Part shown: positions 33,130-43,359 of the stretch, in pieces
Position numbering within the stretch: the first letter of the stretch is position 1
How the letters are laid out: each line of letters starts with the position of its first letter
Assembly (NCBI GenBank): GCA_015956445.1
Contig: WIUZ02000011.1
Location: 620,001-684,000 of the forward strand
Source: Thelephora terrestris
Taxonomy: Eukaryota > Basidiomycota > Agaricomycetes > Thelephorales > Thelephoraceae
Length of the DNA: 64,000 nucleotides
Reading direction: 5' to 3'
Program-made: the position numbers and the translations under genes
The notes under the pieces: model-generated
What the model was told of the DNA's origin: nothing
The model's database searches: none
What the model saw: only the letters and a program-made list of their open reading frames with translations

Positions 33130-34764
33130 TTAGTACTCGGCTTCCTCCTCAGCATCAGCAGAGTCGATGCCGACTTCCTCGTAATCCTTCTCAAGAGCAG
33201 CAAGATCCTCACGAGCTTCAGAGAACTCACCCTCCTCCATACCCTCACCGACATACCAGTGCACGAAGGCACGCTTCGAGTAGAGCAGATCGAATTTGTG
33301 GTCGAGACGGCTCCAGGCGCTGGAGATGGCAGTTGTGTTGGACAACATGCACATACTGCGAGTAACCTTGGCCAAGTCACCACCGGGGATATAGGCGGGG
33401 GTCTCATTGCAGATACCGAGCTTGAAACCAGTGGGACACCAGTCAACGAACTGGATGGTGCGCTTGGTCTTGATGATGCTGACGGCAGCGTTGACGTCCT
33501 TGGGAACGACATCACCACGGTAGAGCAAAGCACACGCCACTGAGGATAGTGGTCAATGCATGCCAGACGCAGAAAAACGTGGATGACGTACTGTATTTTC
33601 CTTCCCTGGGGTCGCACTTGACCATTTGGTTTCCGGCCTCGAAGCAGGAGAAGGTCATATCGGCAACGGAGTTTTGTTCGTGGTGTGCCTTGTCAGCGGA
33701 GATGATGGGGGCGAAGGTGGCGAGTGGGAAGTGGATACGGGGGAAGGGCACCAAGTTGGTCTGGAACTCGTTCAAGTCGACATTCAAAGAACCGTCAAAT
33801 CGGAGCGAAGCAGTGACGGAAGAGACAACCTGGGCAATCAGACGGTTGAGGTTGGTGAAGCTTGGCGAACTGATGCCCAAGTTCTTCTTGCAGATATCAT
33901 AGATAGCCTCGTTGTCAACCATGAAAGAACAGTCGGAGTGCTCGAGGGTGGTGTGGGTGGTCAGGACAGCGTTGTACGGCTCGACGACCGAGTTGCCGAG
34001 CCTGGGGGCGGGATAAACGCTGAACTCGAGCTTGGACTTCTTTCCGTAATCGGCGGAGAGGCGCTCGAGTAAAAGAGCACCGAAACCGGAGCCGGTTCCA
34101 CCACCAAATGAGTGGAAGACGAAGAAACCTTGGAGACCAGAGCAGTTATCGGCCAGACGCCTGATCTGGTCCATAACTATCTCGATCTTTTCTTTTCCTA
34201 CGGTATAGTGACCGCGAGCGTCTATGGACACGAGATTTGAGTGGCGGCACTGAAACACGAGATAGACAACATACAGTTGCTGGCAGCATCCTCCTTGCCG
34301 GTGATCATGGTTTCTGGGTGGAAAAGGCTGCGGTAGGTGCCAGATCGAACCTCATCGATGACATTGGGCTCAAGGTCAACGTAGAGGGAGCGGGGGACGT
34401 GTTTTCCAGCAGAGGTTTCCGAGAAGAACGTGCTGAATCCGTCATTACGAGAAGAGGTAGAGCCTGGAACTAGACGGCCATCGGGCTGGCAAAGGAATCT
34501 GTCAGAAAAAGCGCGCATTCAACGCGCTCGATGATGTAGCGCTTACGCTGAGACCATGCTCGATAGTGTACAATTCCCCTGGCGGAAAGGAAGAGAGATT
34601 AGCCTGTGTCCAGATGGGGGGATGCAATAGATGATGTAGGGAGAGAGGGCGGAGAAAAAGACGCGACAGGACGGAGATAATCGTACGACGGAGCTTAACT
34701 TACAGCAGGCATTACCGATTTGGACACCAGCCTGACCGACGTGGAGAGAGATGACTTCCCGCAT
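33130..34764 (-). CDS. TUB1: Alpha-tubulin, main copy
   Basis: Microtubule alpha subunit. The start at 34764 gives [20 protein letters not shown]; the MRE-type N-terminus is the element used in tubulin autoregulation in animals. Spliced text continues [93 protein letters not shown] (uninterrupted), [38 protein letters not shown] and [18 protein letters not shown]. The tail is acidic and ends DAEEEAEY, the normal terminal Tyr. Introns cluster at the 5' end, as is usual for fungal tubulins. It is divergent from the Bin3 gene with 196 bases between starts. Confidence 0.96.
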
Positions 34765-34960
34765 GATGTTAAAGAAACAAGAAAGAAAAAATCTAGGAGA
34801 GGGGGGTCAGAAAAGGGCGACGGGTCTTTGGGTGAGCTGGCAGACCGTGAGTTAAAGGACGTGGACGAGAAAGACGACGACGAACACGAGGGGACAAGTC
34901 CGCGCGTTTGACTTTTATGTATGGATTACCTAATCTCACGTGGCTCTAACCATCCCCAAA
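34765..34960. promoter_or_regulatory. Divergent promoter region alpha-tubulin / Bin3
   Basis: 196 bases between two outward-pointing start codons. The tubulin side is purine-rich on the plus strand (pyrimidine-rich on its own coding strand), as is common for strong fungal promoters. No TATA box was assigned. Confidence 0.45.
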
Positions 34961-36058
34961 ATGTCCTCTGGCTTGAACTCGAACCTCCCAGTCTACGGGA
35001 ACTATCATTCGTACGCGTTTTCCATCACAGAGACCAAGGATGCTTTTATCCAACTATGTTACAGGTATTATTCTAAAAGACCCTTTGCATCAGACTCTCG
35101 TCTCAGTGCGCTCCCGGAGGACCTTTTCCGTGGAGCTACAGTCCTCGATATTGGCTGTAACGAAGGCTGGGTGACCTGCGAGATAGGTAGCCATCCTCTA
35201 TGTTTGTCTCGGCTGTTGAACTTACATTCACTCTGCGAAGTAAGCTCAATCACACGGCGCCAGTAGAGTGATCGGTGTTGACATCGACGGATCCCTCATC
35301 AGCGCAGCTTGGAAGCGGAGACGCGTTGTATGGAGTTCACAGGGCCCTGATACATCTAGGGACCAATCCACTAAACGAAAACGCGCCTCGGAATCAGATC
35401 CATTCAATGGATCAACGCCAATCCCAGACTACTTTCCCGAATCCCTGGCTTTGACCTTTGGTCACTTGCCTATCCCACCTTCGACCCAAGAGACGCAGGA
35501 TAAGTTCCCACACAACCTTACTTTTCGTACTGCCGACTGGCCCAACCAGAGCATTCCAGAAGACGATGCCGGTTATGATATTGTTGTCGCGTTTGTGGCT
35601 TTCAACAAGAGGCTCTGGCGCCAACGCTTAACTTATCGTTGATAGGTTTTCGCTCTCCAAGTGGATCCACATTCATAACGGCGATGAGGGACTGATCAAG
35701 TTCTTCGAGCGCATTTATGCTGTGCTGAGACCAGGTGGATCCTTCGTGCTAGAACCACAGAGCTGGGAGTCTTACGCCAAGGCTAAGCGGATGGACACGG
35801 TATAATTATTCTGCGGGTGGCTGGACTTTTGTCTGACTGAACGCCATCAGGTTCTCAAAGAGAAGGCGAACGGTCTGAAACTGCGGCCAGAGAATTTCCA
35901 GACGATCCTCGAGGGCGTCGGTTTCATCCTCGACCAATCAACGGGCCCCGTGGGCGAAGGAGGTGGGAAGATTCTCCCTCAACGCAACCAAGTCGCTGAT
36001 CATTTTTTCAACAGGATTTCAAAGGTCTATAGATCTATACAAAAAATGCCGGACCTGA
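34961..36058 (+). CDS. Bin3-type RNA 5'-methylphosphate capping methyltransferase
   Basis: SAM-dependent methyltransferase of the Bin3/MePCE/BCDIN3D family, which methylates the 5' gamma or monophosphate of small RNAs such as U6 or 7SK. The start is at 34961. YGNYHSYAFSITETKD is the Bin3 YGNY motif. RGATVLDIGCNEGWVTCEI is SAM motif I. VIGVDIDGSLISAAWKRR is the acidic motif II loop. After an acidic linker come LTFRTADWPNQS, SKWIHIHNGDEGLIKFFERI, VLRPGGSFVLEPQSWESYAK and LRPENFQTILEGVGF. The last exon, reached through a GTGGGA donor and a TTCAACAG acceptor, gives the family ending GFQRSIDLYKKC and a stop at 36056-36058. An unspliced reading would run on to 36081 but loses this ending. The stop is 6 bases from the stop of the next gene on the other strand. 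Confidence 0.9.
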
Positions 36059-36064
36059 TCCGGT

Positions 36065-37066
36065 CTATTCATAGATGGTGACTTCTACGACATTGTCCAC
36101 AATCTTCATCGAGACACTGCCAAAGATCCTCAAACCCCCACGCACCGACGCCTGATGTGATCGTGAGGACTCACCTTGAGAGATCTTTGACTGTGTAATC
36201 CGGGGAGGCCCCCGCGACTTGTTGCGGAGAGTGAGTAGTGAGCAATCCAAGCGTCTTACAGCCTGCAGCATTTCCGCTTCTGATGCCATTGGGGGCATCC
36301 TCGACAACTAGGCATCGCTCGGCTTTCACACCGCACTTCTCTGCCCCAAGGAGGTAGGGATCAGGACTGCATCAAGATGGTGAACCCATCTCCACACGTC
36401 GAGACAGACATCGAAAGCGCTCACGCAGGTTTCCCGTGTTCCACATCATCTGCAACGACGAACACGTCCGGGATGGTTATGCCTGCGGCATTAAGTGCCG
36501 AGGTCGCATACTTCCGGGCAGCAGAAGTGCATACAGCCCATTTCGGATTGGGCAACGTGCTAAAGTGGCCCACATCTTTCATGATAGCGTCGACACCGGG
36601 AAGTTTGACTATCCCTCCGCAGTGAGCAGCACCTTCAGCAATTGCCAGTTCGAAGGTTTCGGCCTCACGCTACGTTATATGCCGTTTGAGCTGCCTGAAA
36701 TGACAAGTTGAACCATTTATCCCTACCGCAAGTTCTTCTGGATCCTCAATACCACAGTACCTGCGAAGGTTCTCTGCGGTCCGGATACCATGGGTTGCTA
36801 TAAACCACAAGGTTATATGCGCCGAAAGTGAAAGCCACCACAAAACAGAACCCACAGCTGAGAATCTCTTTCACGTCAATGTCCTTGTCTGGGAACCTCT
36901 TCGCGAAAACCTCCCAAGCAGCGGTCACTCCGGCCAAAGAATTGATCAGAGTTCCATCCATATCGAACAAGCTGTCCCGGAAGGGTTAATAACGAGCCAT
37001 TGATTACACTTGGTAGAATAGGTGGGGTCCTCACATTGCATCGAAGTAGAGGATAGTGGTGGACAT
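36065..37066 (-). CDS. HAD-family glycerol-3-phosphate phosphatase (GPP-like)
   Basis: Haloacid-dehalogenase-fold phosphatase of the fungal DL-glycerol-3-phosphatase group, which makes glycerol for osmotic and redox balance. The start at 37066 (MSTTILYFDA) is joined across an intron to the motif I sequence FDMDGTLINSLAGVTAAWEV, with the catalytic Asp pair DxDGT. Other blocks are HGIRTAENLRRYCGIEDPEE, KLPGVDAIMKDVGHFSTL, WAVCTSAARKYATSAL (motif II Thr/Ser), VVADDVEHGKP joined to DPYLLGAEKCGV (motif III Lys region), and LVVEDAPNGIRSGNAAGCKT (motif IV). The final exon after DYTVKDLSR ends IVDNVVEVTIYE with a stop at 36065. 2-deoxyglucose-6-phosphatase is a possible alternative substrate class. 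Confidence 0.88.
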
Positions 37067-37227
37067 CTCTGAAGATGACTGGGACTCTTACTTACTGTTC
37101 CCTGTCCCACCCGATTCGATTGCCAATGCCCACTACGCCGGTCTCGCTTGGACGATGCCCGTGATCGGCGTACGAGTTAACATACCGAAATTTCACCGAC
37201 CTTACCTTGCGGCAGTCGGCCATCAGC
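37067..37227. promoter_or_regulatory. Divergent promoter region GPP-like / SEC15
   Basis: 161 bases separate two start codons that point outward. Both promoters must be here. No TATA box assigned. Confidence 0.45.
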
Positions 37228-40169
37228 ATGCCTCCGCGCAGACCGCAATACACCCAAGAGAGCATCGACCAACACCTTCAACAAATCCATCTCTTGGACC
37301 AATCTTCATCTTCTGAGAACCTCGAACAGGTCGGTCCAATAATCAAACAGATCCATGCGAACCGGCAACAAGAGGTCTACCTCCGTACGCTCCAAGGTCT
37401 CATAGAATCGAAGGACGCAGAGATCGAGAGGATATGCGGGGAGAATTACCGTGACTTCATCTCGTCGGTTTCTACCCTATTTTCCATCAAGTCCCACACG
37501 ACTGTCCTCAGTAACAAAATCTCCTCGCTCGACGGGAGTGTCTCTCAGGTCGGCCATGATCTCGTCGAGAAGAAACGCGCACTCTTGCAGTGCAAGAAGA
37601 CTGCGGCGAACTTGGATGAAGCGATTGACACACTCCAGGCATGCCTACGGGTCCTCGATGTCGTATACCGCGTTGGCGAGATGGTCAAAGAGCGCAAGTA
37701 TTGGAGTGCTCTGAGGGTATGTCCTTACAGCAAAACCTGCTTCGGTACTCTTATGCGGAGGGGATGGTCTACAGTCTCTGGAAGATATCCAAAGCATGCC
37801 TCCGACTTCGCTCTCACAAACCCCGCTATTCCAACATTTGGTTTCCTCGCTTCCATCGTTACGGACGCAAATCAAAGATGCGGTTACCGCATCTACGAAA
37901 CAATGGCTGTGGGACATACGAAACGTCAGTGGTCAAGTCGGAAAGCTCGCAATTGAAGCGATGGACACGCGAACGCGACGCTGGAGGTCTAGGAGGGAAA
38001 GGGATCCCATGACCAAACACAGCAAGGTCGGAAACGCTGTGGAACTCGTCACGTACGAGAAAACAGAGTGTAACGCTAAGCTCGCCGTCGACTCATGGAT
38101 CGTTGCTGACGTTGCTTTGTAGTCGACGTCTTTGACAATAGCGAACTCAAGGTCGACTTTAAGCCCCTGTATCACTGTATCCATATTTACACCGCTCTGG
38201 ACTCCCTGGACGAGCTCCGGAAGTCGTATCAGGCAGACCGAAGGGTGTGTGATATCGGAATTCAGTCGCTTTTCTGCTATTTATATTGTTATAGGCTCAA
38301 TCGGACCTAATTCTTCCGATTCCGATACCCTTGGGCGCACTAACCTCTCTCATCCAAGAAGTTGCCGGGTTTTTTATTGTGGAGACCCACGTTCTCAAAA
38401 CCACGGGTAACTTCCGCTCCGAGCAAGAACTCGAGGAGCTTTGGGATTCCCTATTAGGGAGGCTCTGTCTGGCCTTGGACAACGCCTTGAGCACCGAAAC
38501 AGATCCCGAGGGATACCTTCGCGTAAAAGAGGCATTGATTGGGTTCATCATGACGATGGAGGTTTGCACTGCCCACGTCTTCCTAATCACGGGCTTACAA
38601 AGGTCGTGCAGACGTTTGAGTATCCAACGACGGGGCTTCATTCCTTCATCCTGATCCTGTTCGAAAAGTACTCCAACCTTCTCGAGAAGCAATTCGGTAA
38701 ACGGTTCAAAGACGTGAGTCTCCTGTCGGTGAATGGATTCTCCACTGAAATGCGCGATTTTCTTCAGATTGTGGAACGAGATGATAGCGTTCCTATGCAA
38801 GCCGAGAACGAGCAAGAGCGCAATGCGATAATGAACGGAGTATGGCTTGTGCGGGCTGAAAGGGAGAGATTACTCAAGTAAGTCGGATTTCCGCTACTCT
38901 GCGACAGATACTCCTGACACATTTAATAGACAATCGTTCCCTCTGGTCTTTCCTTGGTCCCAATGTTTCTACCTCTGCTGTGATGATGTGATCTGGGGTG
39001 CTTCTTCTTACTTGAGTGAGGCTGAATCTGGATTGTAGATCCGGAACTTCGTCAAGAAGTTTTACCACTTCATCGAAGGGGTGGCTCAACATCATCGGAA
39101 CATAGACGAACTTTTGAGCAAGGTGAAAGGGCCATTTTCATCCCTTTGAAAACGCCTGGCTGACTGTCCTCACAGTCATTAGATACGCTACTCTCCACAC
39201 ATATCAGCGAAAATATCGCTCAGAGGGTGTCCACCGTCTCGAATTTGTCGGAAATTGCCCAGATCGCGGAGAATATCGAGCACTTCGAAGTATGTTGCGC
39301 CGAACTCGCGAGGTCGCTGACCAACATCCGGTAAGCCACTCCTACCTCCCATCACTTCCTTATGTATGTTTTGGATTACAGAGCCGTCCAACGCGGGGGC
39401 GTTGTTCACATTCGAAACGCGAACGGCTCGTTCTCGAAAACCTTGGGGGTCACACTGGATAGGATTCCGAAGGTCATCTCGATGAAGGTTAATGACCTTT
39501 TGTCGGAATACGAGTGGACCCCGCAGGAACCGGAGGGTGTTCCAACACCGTACCTGAGCACGCTGTTCCAATGGTTGACCACCGTCGTCGATTCACTATC
39601 CTTGGACCAGAAGTATAAGGACAAGGCGTACGAAGGAGCCATCGCTTACATCAACGACTTCTACATGGTGTGGTGTTTCGATCATCCAGGTTCTCACGTG
39701 CTGAAGGGAAAGGTACCCTCTTCAAATAGGACAACCTGACTTCGAGGGCGAACACGCAGATTATCAACCAAAACGCGCTGGAGAACGTGTTGGTCGACAT
39801 CCAGTTCCTCAAGGACCAGTTTACGGTCGTAGGGTTGGACAAGTTCATGGGAATGTTCGATGAGTTGGTAATGGTCAGTTCCATCTCCTTCCCTTCCCCA
39901 CCTCTACGAATCATGATCCCACTTCGCTGAACCGCGCGCCCTTTGCGTTCCAGACTGCGAGCATACCTGTCAACGACCGAGTCGCTCAGTACCTAGACCA
40001 GCGACAGACCACATCCGCGCTGGTGAAACCACGAAGGCTACAAGTGCTTCTGGAGAAGTTGTCGAGGTACGGTGCGACCCGTTCGGATCGGTATTCGAGG
40101 GAGCTCGCGGAGAAAAGGAGGAAAGAGGCTGAGATGGTCGGTAGGATATACCCTGGAGAGAGTAGATAG
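37228..40169 (+). CDS. SEC15: Exocyst complex component Sec15
   Basis: Rod-shaped exocyst subunit that binds the Rab Sec4 on secretory vesicles and tethers them to the plasma membrane. The start at 37228 reads MPPRRPQYTQESIDQHL. Helical exons include LRTLQGLIESKDAEIERICG, SSVSTLFSIKSHTTVLSNKI, LRVLDVVYRVGEMVKERKYW, LAIEAMDTRTRRWRSRRE, FKPLYHCIHIYTALDSLDEL, AGFFIVETHVLKTTGNFRS, LSEIAQIAENIEHFEVCCAE, and QFLKDQFTVVGLDKFMGMFD. The end is NDRVAQYLDQRQTTSALV followed by LLEKLSRYGATRSDRYSREL. The stop is at 40167-40169. About 12 introns are needed. It spans roughly 750-800 residues, matching the family. Its 3' end is duplicated as a decayed copy at 49.1-49.3 kb. Confidence 0.93.
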
Positions 40170-40270
40170 CGTAAAAAAAATCGCGTTGTTTGTATCTCAA
40201 ATGTATGATACTTGATCGTGGAAGGCTGGCTCCTGAGGACAAATGCGAGTTGGAACCCTACGCTATGGTC

Positions 40271-40311
40271 TGAAAAGTAGGGTAGATAAGGAGTCGAAGA
40301 GACCTAGAGAT
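40271..40311 (+). promoter_or_regulatory. Conserved 5' flank of 5S rRNA gene
   Basis: AGTAGGGTAGATAAGGAG and the bases up to the 5S start are repeated upstream of the second 5S copy (48964-49004 on the other strand) with about two differences in 41. Farther upstream the two flanks diverge. This suggests an upstream element for RNA polymerase III, in addition to the internal control region. Confidence 0.55.
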
Positions 40312-40429
40312 ATCCACGGCCATAGGACCTTGAAAGCACCGCATCCCGTCCGATCTGCGAAGTTAACCAGGGTGCCGCCCAGTTAGTACCACGGTGGGGG
40401 ACCACGCGGGAATCCTGGGTGCTGTGGTT
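40312..40429 (+). rRNA. 5S ribosomal RNA
   Basis: 118-base gene. It starts ATCCACGGCCATAGGACC and ends GGGTGCTGTGGTT, with complementary ends that form helix I. The internal region GTTAACCAGGGTGCCGCCCA and the GCATCCCGTCCGATCTGCG loop are eukaryotic 5S hallmarks and hold the TFIIIA/TFIIIC internal promoter. A run of seven T at 40428-40434 is a Pol III terminator. By eye it is identical over all 118 bases to the copy at 48846-48963. It stands alone among protein genes, not inside a visible rDNA unit. Confidence 0.96.
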
Positions 40430-40434
40430 TTTTT
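40428..40434 (+). terminator. Pol III T-run after 5S rRNA
   Basis: Seven consecutive T residues overlapping the last bases of the 5S gene; the standard RNA polymerase III stop signal. Confidence 0.8.
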
Positions 40435-40783
40435 CTCTTTTCCAGGAACAAATGTCTCGTCTCGTGTTCACTCATATGTATAATTCACATTGGTTTGGAT
40501 TTTGCGGCGCTCTTGCCAGCCCTCTTTTTACTCTCAGGTTATTTTGCCGAACGCCCGGGACTGCAAGCTCTGTCCGAATTGGAAATCCGAAGACTCTGCG
40601 ACTTTCCATTTATCACCATTTGAAAAAGAGGAGGAGAATAGAGAGAAGAACAGTTTATGCCACGACATGGAGAACAGCAGAACCGAAAGAGGACGAATGA
40701 CGAACGAGTAAGGAGTACGGTAACACAGGAAGGGAATGGAGGGAAAGCAGGTTTTTTTTGCCCTAAGCGACCCAAACAGTTTC
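40430..40783. other. Spacer between 5S rRNA and CNB1
   Basis: About 350 bases; 3' UTR of CNB1 on the minus strand. Nothing else recognised. Confidence 0.4.
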
Positions 40784-41965
40784 TCAGAACAAATCCTCGA
40801 GCGTCATTTGTTTCACGATATCCTATTAACGGGGACAACGAATCAGCGTTTCCCAAGGACGGGTGTCGAAACGGACGCCTCGATCTCCTTACAGTGTTTG
40901 AGACCATCAGAGCAAACTCTTCAAAACTGAGCTTTCCGTCTCCGTCCTTGTCGGCTTCCATAATCGTCTTGTCTACGATCTGCTGCAATTGCGCGTCCTA
41001 ACCGACACAGGAGATCAACAGCCTTTTTCTCTACCGTGGTCGAAGGAGCAATGTGGACGGACCTTGAGGTTGCTTCCCACCATCATCTTCAATACCAGGA
41101 ACAGCTCCCCGTTGGAGATATACCCGTCTCGGTCCATATCGTAAACTTTGAACGCGACTGGGTATACGGTTCTTCGGTCAACTCTGGGCCCTCCAAATTC
41201 AGGAGAGGAGGGCAGACGTACACCGGAGTTTCTCCTCTCTCCCTCCTCTGCTACTGAACGCGCTCAGACCTCCAACGAATTCCTGGAAGTCTACCGTTCC
41301 TCCACCGCTATGGGGTTCAAACCACAAGGCAAAGTGAAATCGCGATTGAGGCGTAAGTCGGGGCTTATGGCGGTTCCAGCAGGGAACTAGTGTCCGTATA
41401 CGCACTCTTCGTCAAAGATTGCGATCATCCTTGAGGCTAGAGGGTTTCCACCGATCTGAGGGATCTGCAAAAACTCATCTCGGTCGATCGATCCAGAGCC
41501 ATCGCTGAATCATGGTAGTAACAGCCAAGGACACAGGTCACGCAAATTCCAGATTAGAGTGACAGTGGTTGGCAACGGGAACGGCATAGGAACCGTCGAT
41601 AAGATGATTGTTCGGGCGGCAACAAGAGCGGGCAGGGAGAAGCAGGGCATCGAAAAGTATGACATACACAATGTCAGTGTCAAATCATTCCCAAGCATAC
41701 GAGGTAGGGAGTTCACACCTATCGAGCTTCATAAACCGTTTCTTCAGCCTCTCGAGTTCACTGGCGTTGACTGCACACGAGATTGTCATTTGAGCCGTGG
41801 AAGGCTCTGGATAAATGATACGACGAGACGAACGCACAATTGGACCTCCTCTCCATGTCCTCCATAAACTGGGACGCTATAATCCGGTGGAAAATGAGCG
41901 ATTTGAGATCTTGTAGTCCCCCGGATCCATGTGCGGTCAAAGAGCGGCGTACGTGATTGACCCAT
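40784..41965 (-). CDS. CNB1: Calcineurin regulatory subunit B
   Basis: Calcium-binding subunit of the phosphatase calcineurin. The start at 41965 encodes MGQS, an N-myristoylation signal, at once followed by a GTACGC donor. Exons carry [35 protein letters not shown] (EF-hand 1), [20 protein letters not shown] (EF-hand 2), [17 protein letters not shown] (EF-hand 3), [19 protein letters not shown] (EF-hand 4) and [14 protein letters not shown]. The last exon ends [11 protein letters not shown] with a stop at 40784. All four EF loops keep their Asp/Glu ligands. Small introns of 50-70 bases interrupt it about six times. Confidence 0.94.
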
Positions 41966-42504
41966 GGCTGTGGCAAATTATTGAATAGAGGGAATCAGCA
42001 GGAACTGGAGAGATCGCGAGGGAATGGGGTAGGTAAGTAGAGAGCGGGTGGGGTAGAACAATGGCGTAGGAATCCGGTTGGGAGGGCGGAGACAAGAAGC
42101 AGGCGGTGGGATCGTGGGAAACTCATCATTTTTGCATTGGTAAGTCTATGTACTGGGTACAAGAACGAGTGCTTTACGTGTAGGATGCCAGGTCGAGAAC
42201 AAGTCTCACACCTACCTTCACCAGGGACTCACCTTGAGATGCTATTGCAGTGACTTGATTTTGGTTTGCTGAACACGCTTGGAGAACACTGTTTCATTCC
42301 ATAACTCTTGGCAAATAACGCAGGTCTTTAGGCTAATTGACGGAACAACTTGAGAGTTTGAAGTCTTGATACAATACGGTAAATGGGTCTCGAAACTTGA
42401 TAACTTGATAACGACAACGACTTGGATCCCAAGAGGGGGGTCTATTGCGGAATACCACCAGGACTTTGGGGTCAATCGCGTTCAGGAGAACGTCGTGGGC
42501 ACCC
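41966..42504. other. Spacer between CNB1 start and Tra2 stop
   Basis: About 540 bases; CNB1 promoter and 3' UTR of the Tra2-like gene. No gene or repeat recognised. Confidence 0.4.
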
Positions 42505-43359
42505 CTAAGCTGGGCTGCGAGAGTAGCTTCTTCTCTTCTTGCGATCAGGCGATTGGGCACGGGGGCTCCTTCGGTCACGCCAGTCCCTATCCCCGTCCCT
42601 GTCACGGCGGTCCCTGTCGTGACGACGTGGAGAACGATCACGGTAACGTTCTCTGTCCCTATCCCTGTCCCTAGGGTAGTCGTCGCGGTCACGTTCGCGA
42701 TCCCTGTAGTTCCCACGGTACGAATCGCGCCCAGAGCGGCGATGCCCCATGTACTCCCCGGGGGTGGGAGCGTGGGCTCTGTCAGTAACAGAGTAGTCAA
42801 CGCGGATGCGACGGCCATTCAACTCCTATTGGAAGTTCGCATGAGTCATGCATCGCACACCAAGAAACACGCAAGAGACCACGTACAACGCCGTTCAATT
42901 TTTCAATGCAACGAGCAGCCTCGTCTGTAGTGGACATGGTGATGAAGCCGAATCCTCGGGAACGACCAGACTGCTGAAAAATCAATGATTACGCGTATAA
43001 TTGGGATCTGAGTAACTCACTCGTTGATCATAGACGATTATGACCTTTTCTACGCGACCATACCTACTGAATTCGTCGTCCAAGTCCCTCTCTGTGCTGC
43101 GGATGCTGAGGCCAAAAACGCCGAGAACGCTCGAGGGGTTCGGAGCCTAGTGTGGCGGCAGAAGATGTAAACGAGAGGCCGGGAAGAAAGATGATTCACG
43201 TACAATTTGACCGGAGCGCTTGTTACGCGGTGGACTGTGTCGGAATGAAGGACTGCGCGTTCGCGAGCGAGAACGTGAGCGTCTCGGAGACAACTCCTTT
43301 TCCTTGACGGGCTCAGCGGGTTGAGAGGGCTGAGTGTAAGCGTCCGAATAAGGATCCAT
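42505..43359 (-). CDS. Tra2-like SR protein with one RRM
   Basis: Splicing regulator of the transformer-2 type. The start at 43359 reads [20 protein letters not shown], then a first Arg/Ser region ([20 protein letters not shown]). The RRM follows, split by introns: [20 protein letters not shown] with RNP2, [36 protein letters not shown] with RNP1, and [18 protein letters not shown]. The C-terminus is a second Arg/Asp/Ser region with many DRDR and RYRD repeats, ending RSYSRSPA at 42505. The RS-RRM-RS order is that of Tra2. Confidence 0.88.

Larger units (their letters stand above)
39970..40446 (+). repeat. Left arm of an inverted segmental duplication (SEC15 tail + 5S rRNA)
   Basis: This block matches the reverse complement of 48826-49314. 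It covers the last SEC15 exon from NDRVAQY onward, the 3' flank with TCGCGTTGTTTGT, a conserved element just upstream of the 5S gene, the 5S gene itself, and about 15 bases beyond it. Similarity is high near the 5S gene and weak in the SEC15 part. It ends at CTCTTTTCC. Confidence 0.8.

Noticed and set aside
36056-36081. Longer Bin3 ending reading through to 36081
   Set aside because: Splicing at TTCAACAG gives the family ending GFQRSIDLYKK; the longer reading loses it.
42500-42700. Tandem-repeat-like GTCCCTATCC tract
   Set aside because: It is the coding sequence for the Arg/Asp repeats of the Tra2-like protein on the other strand.
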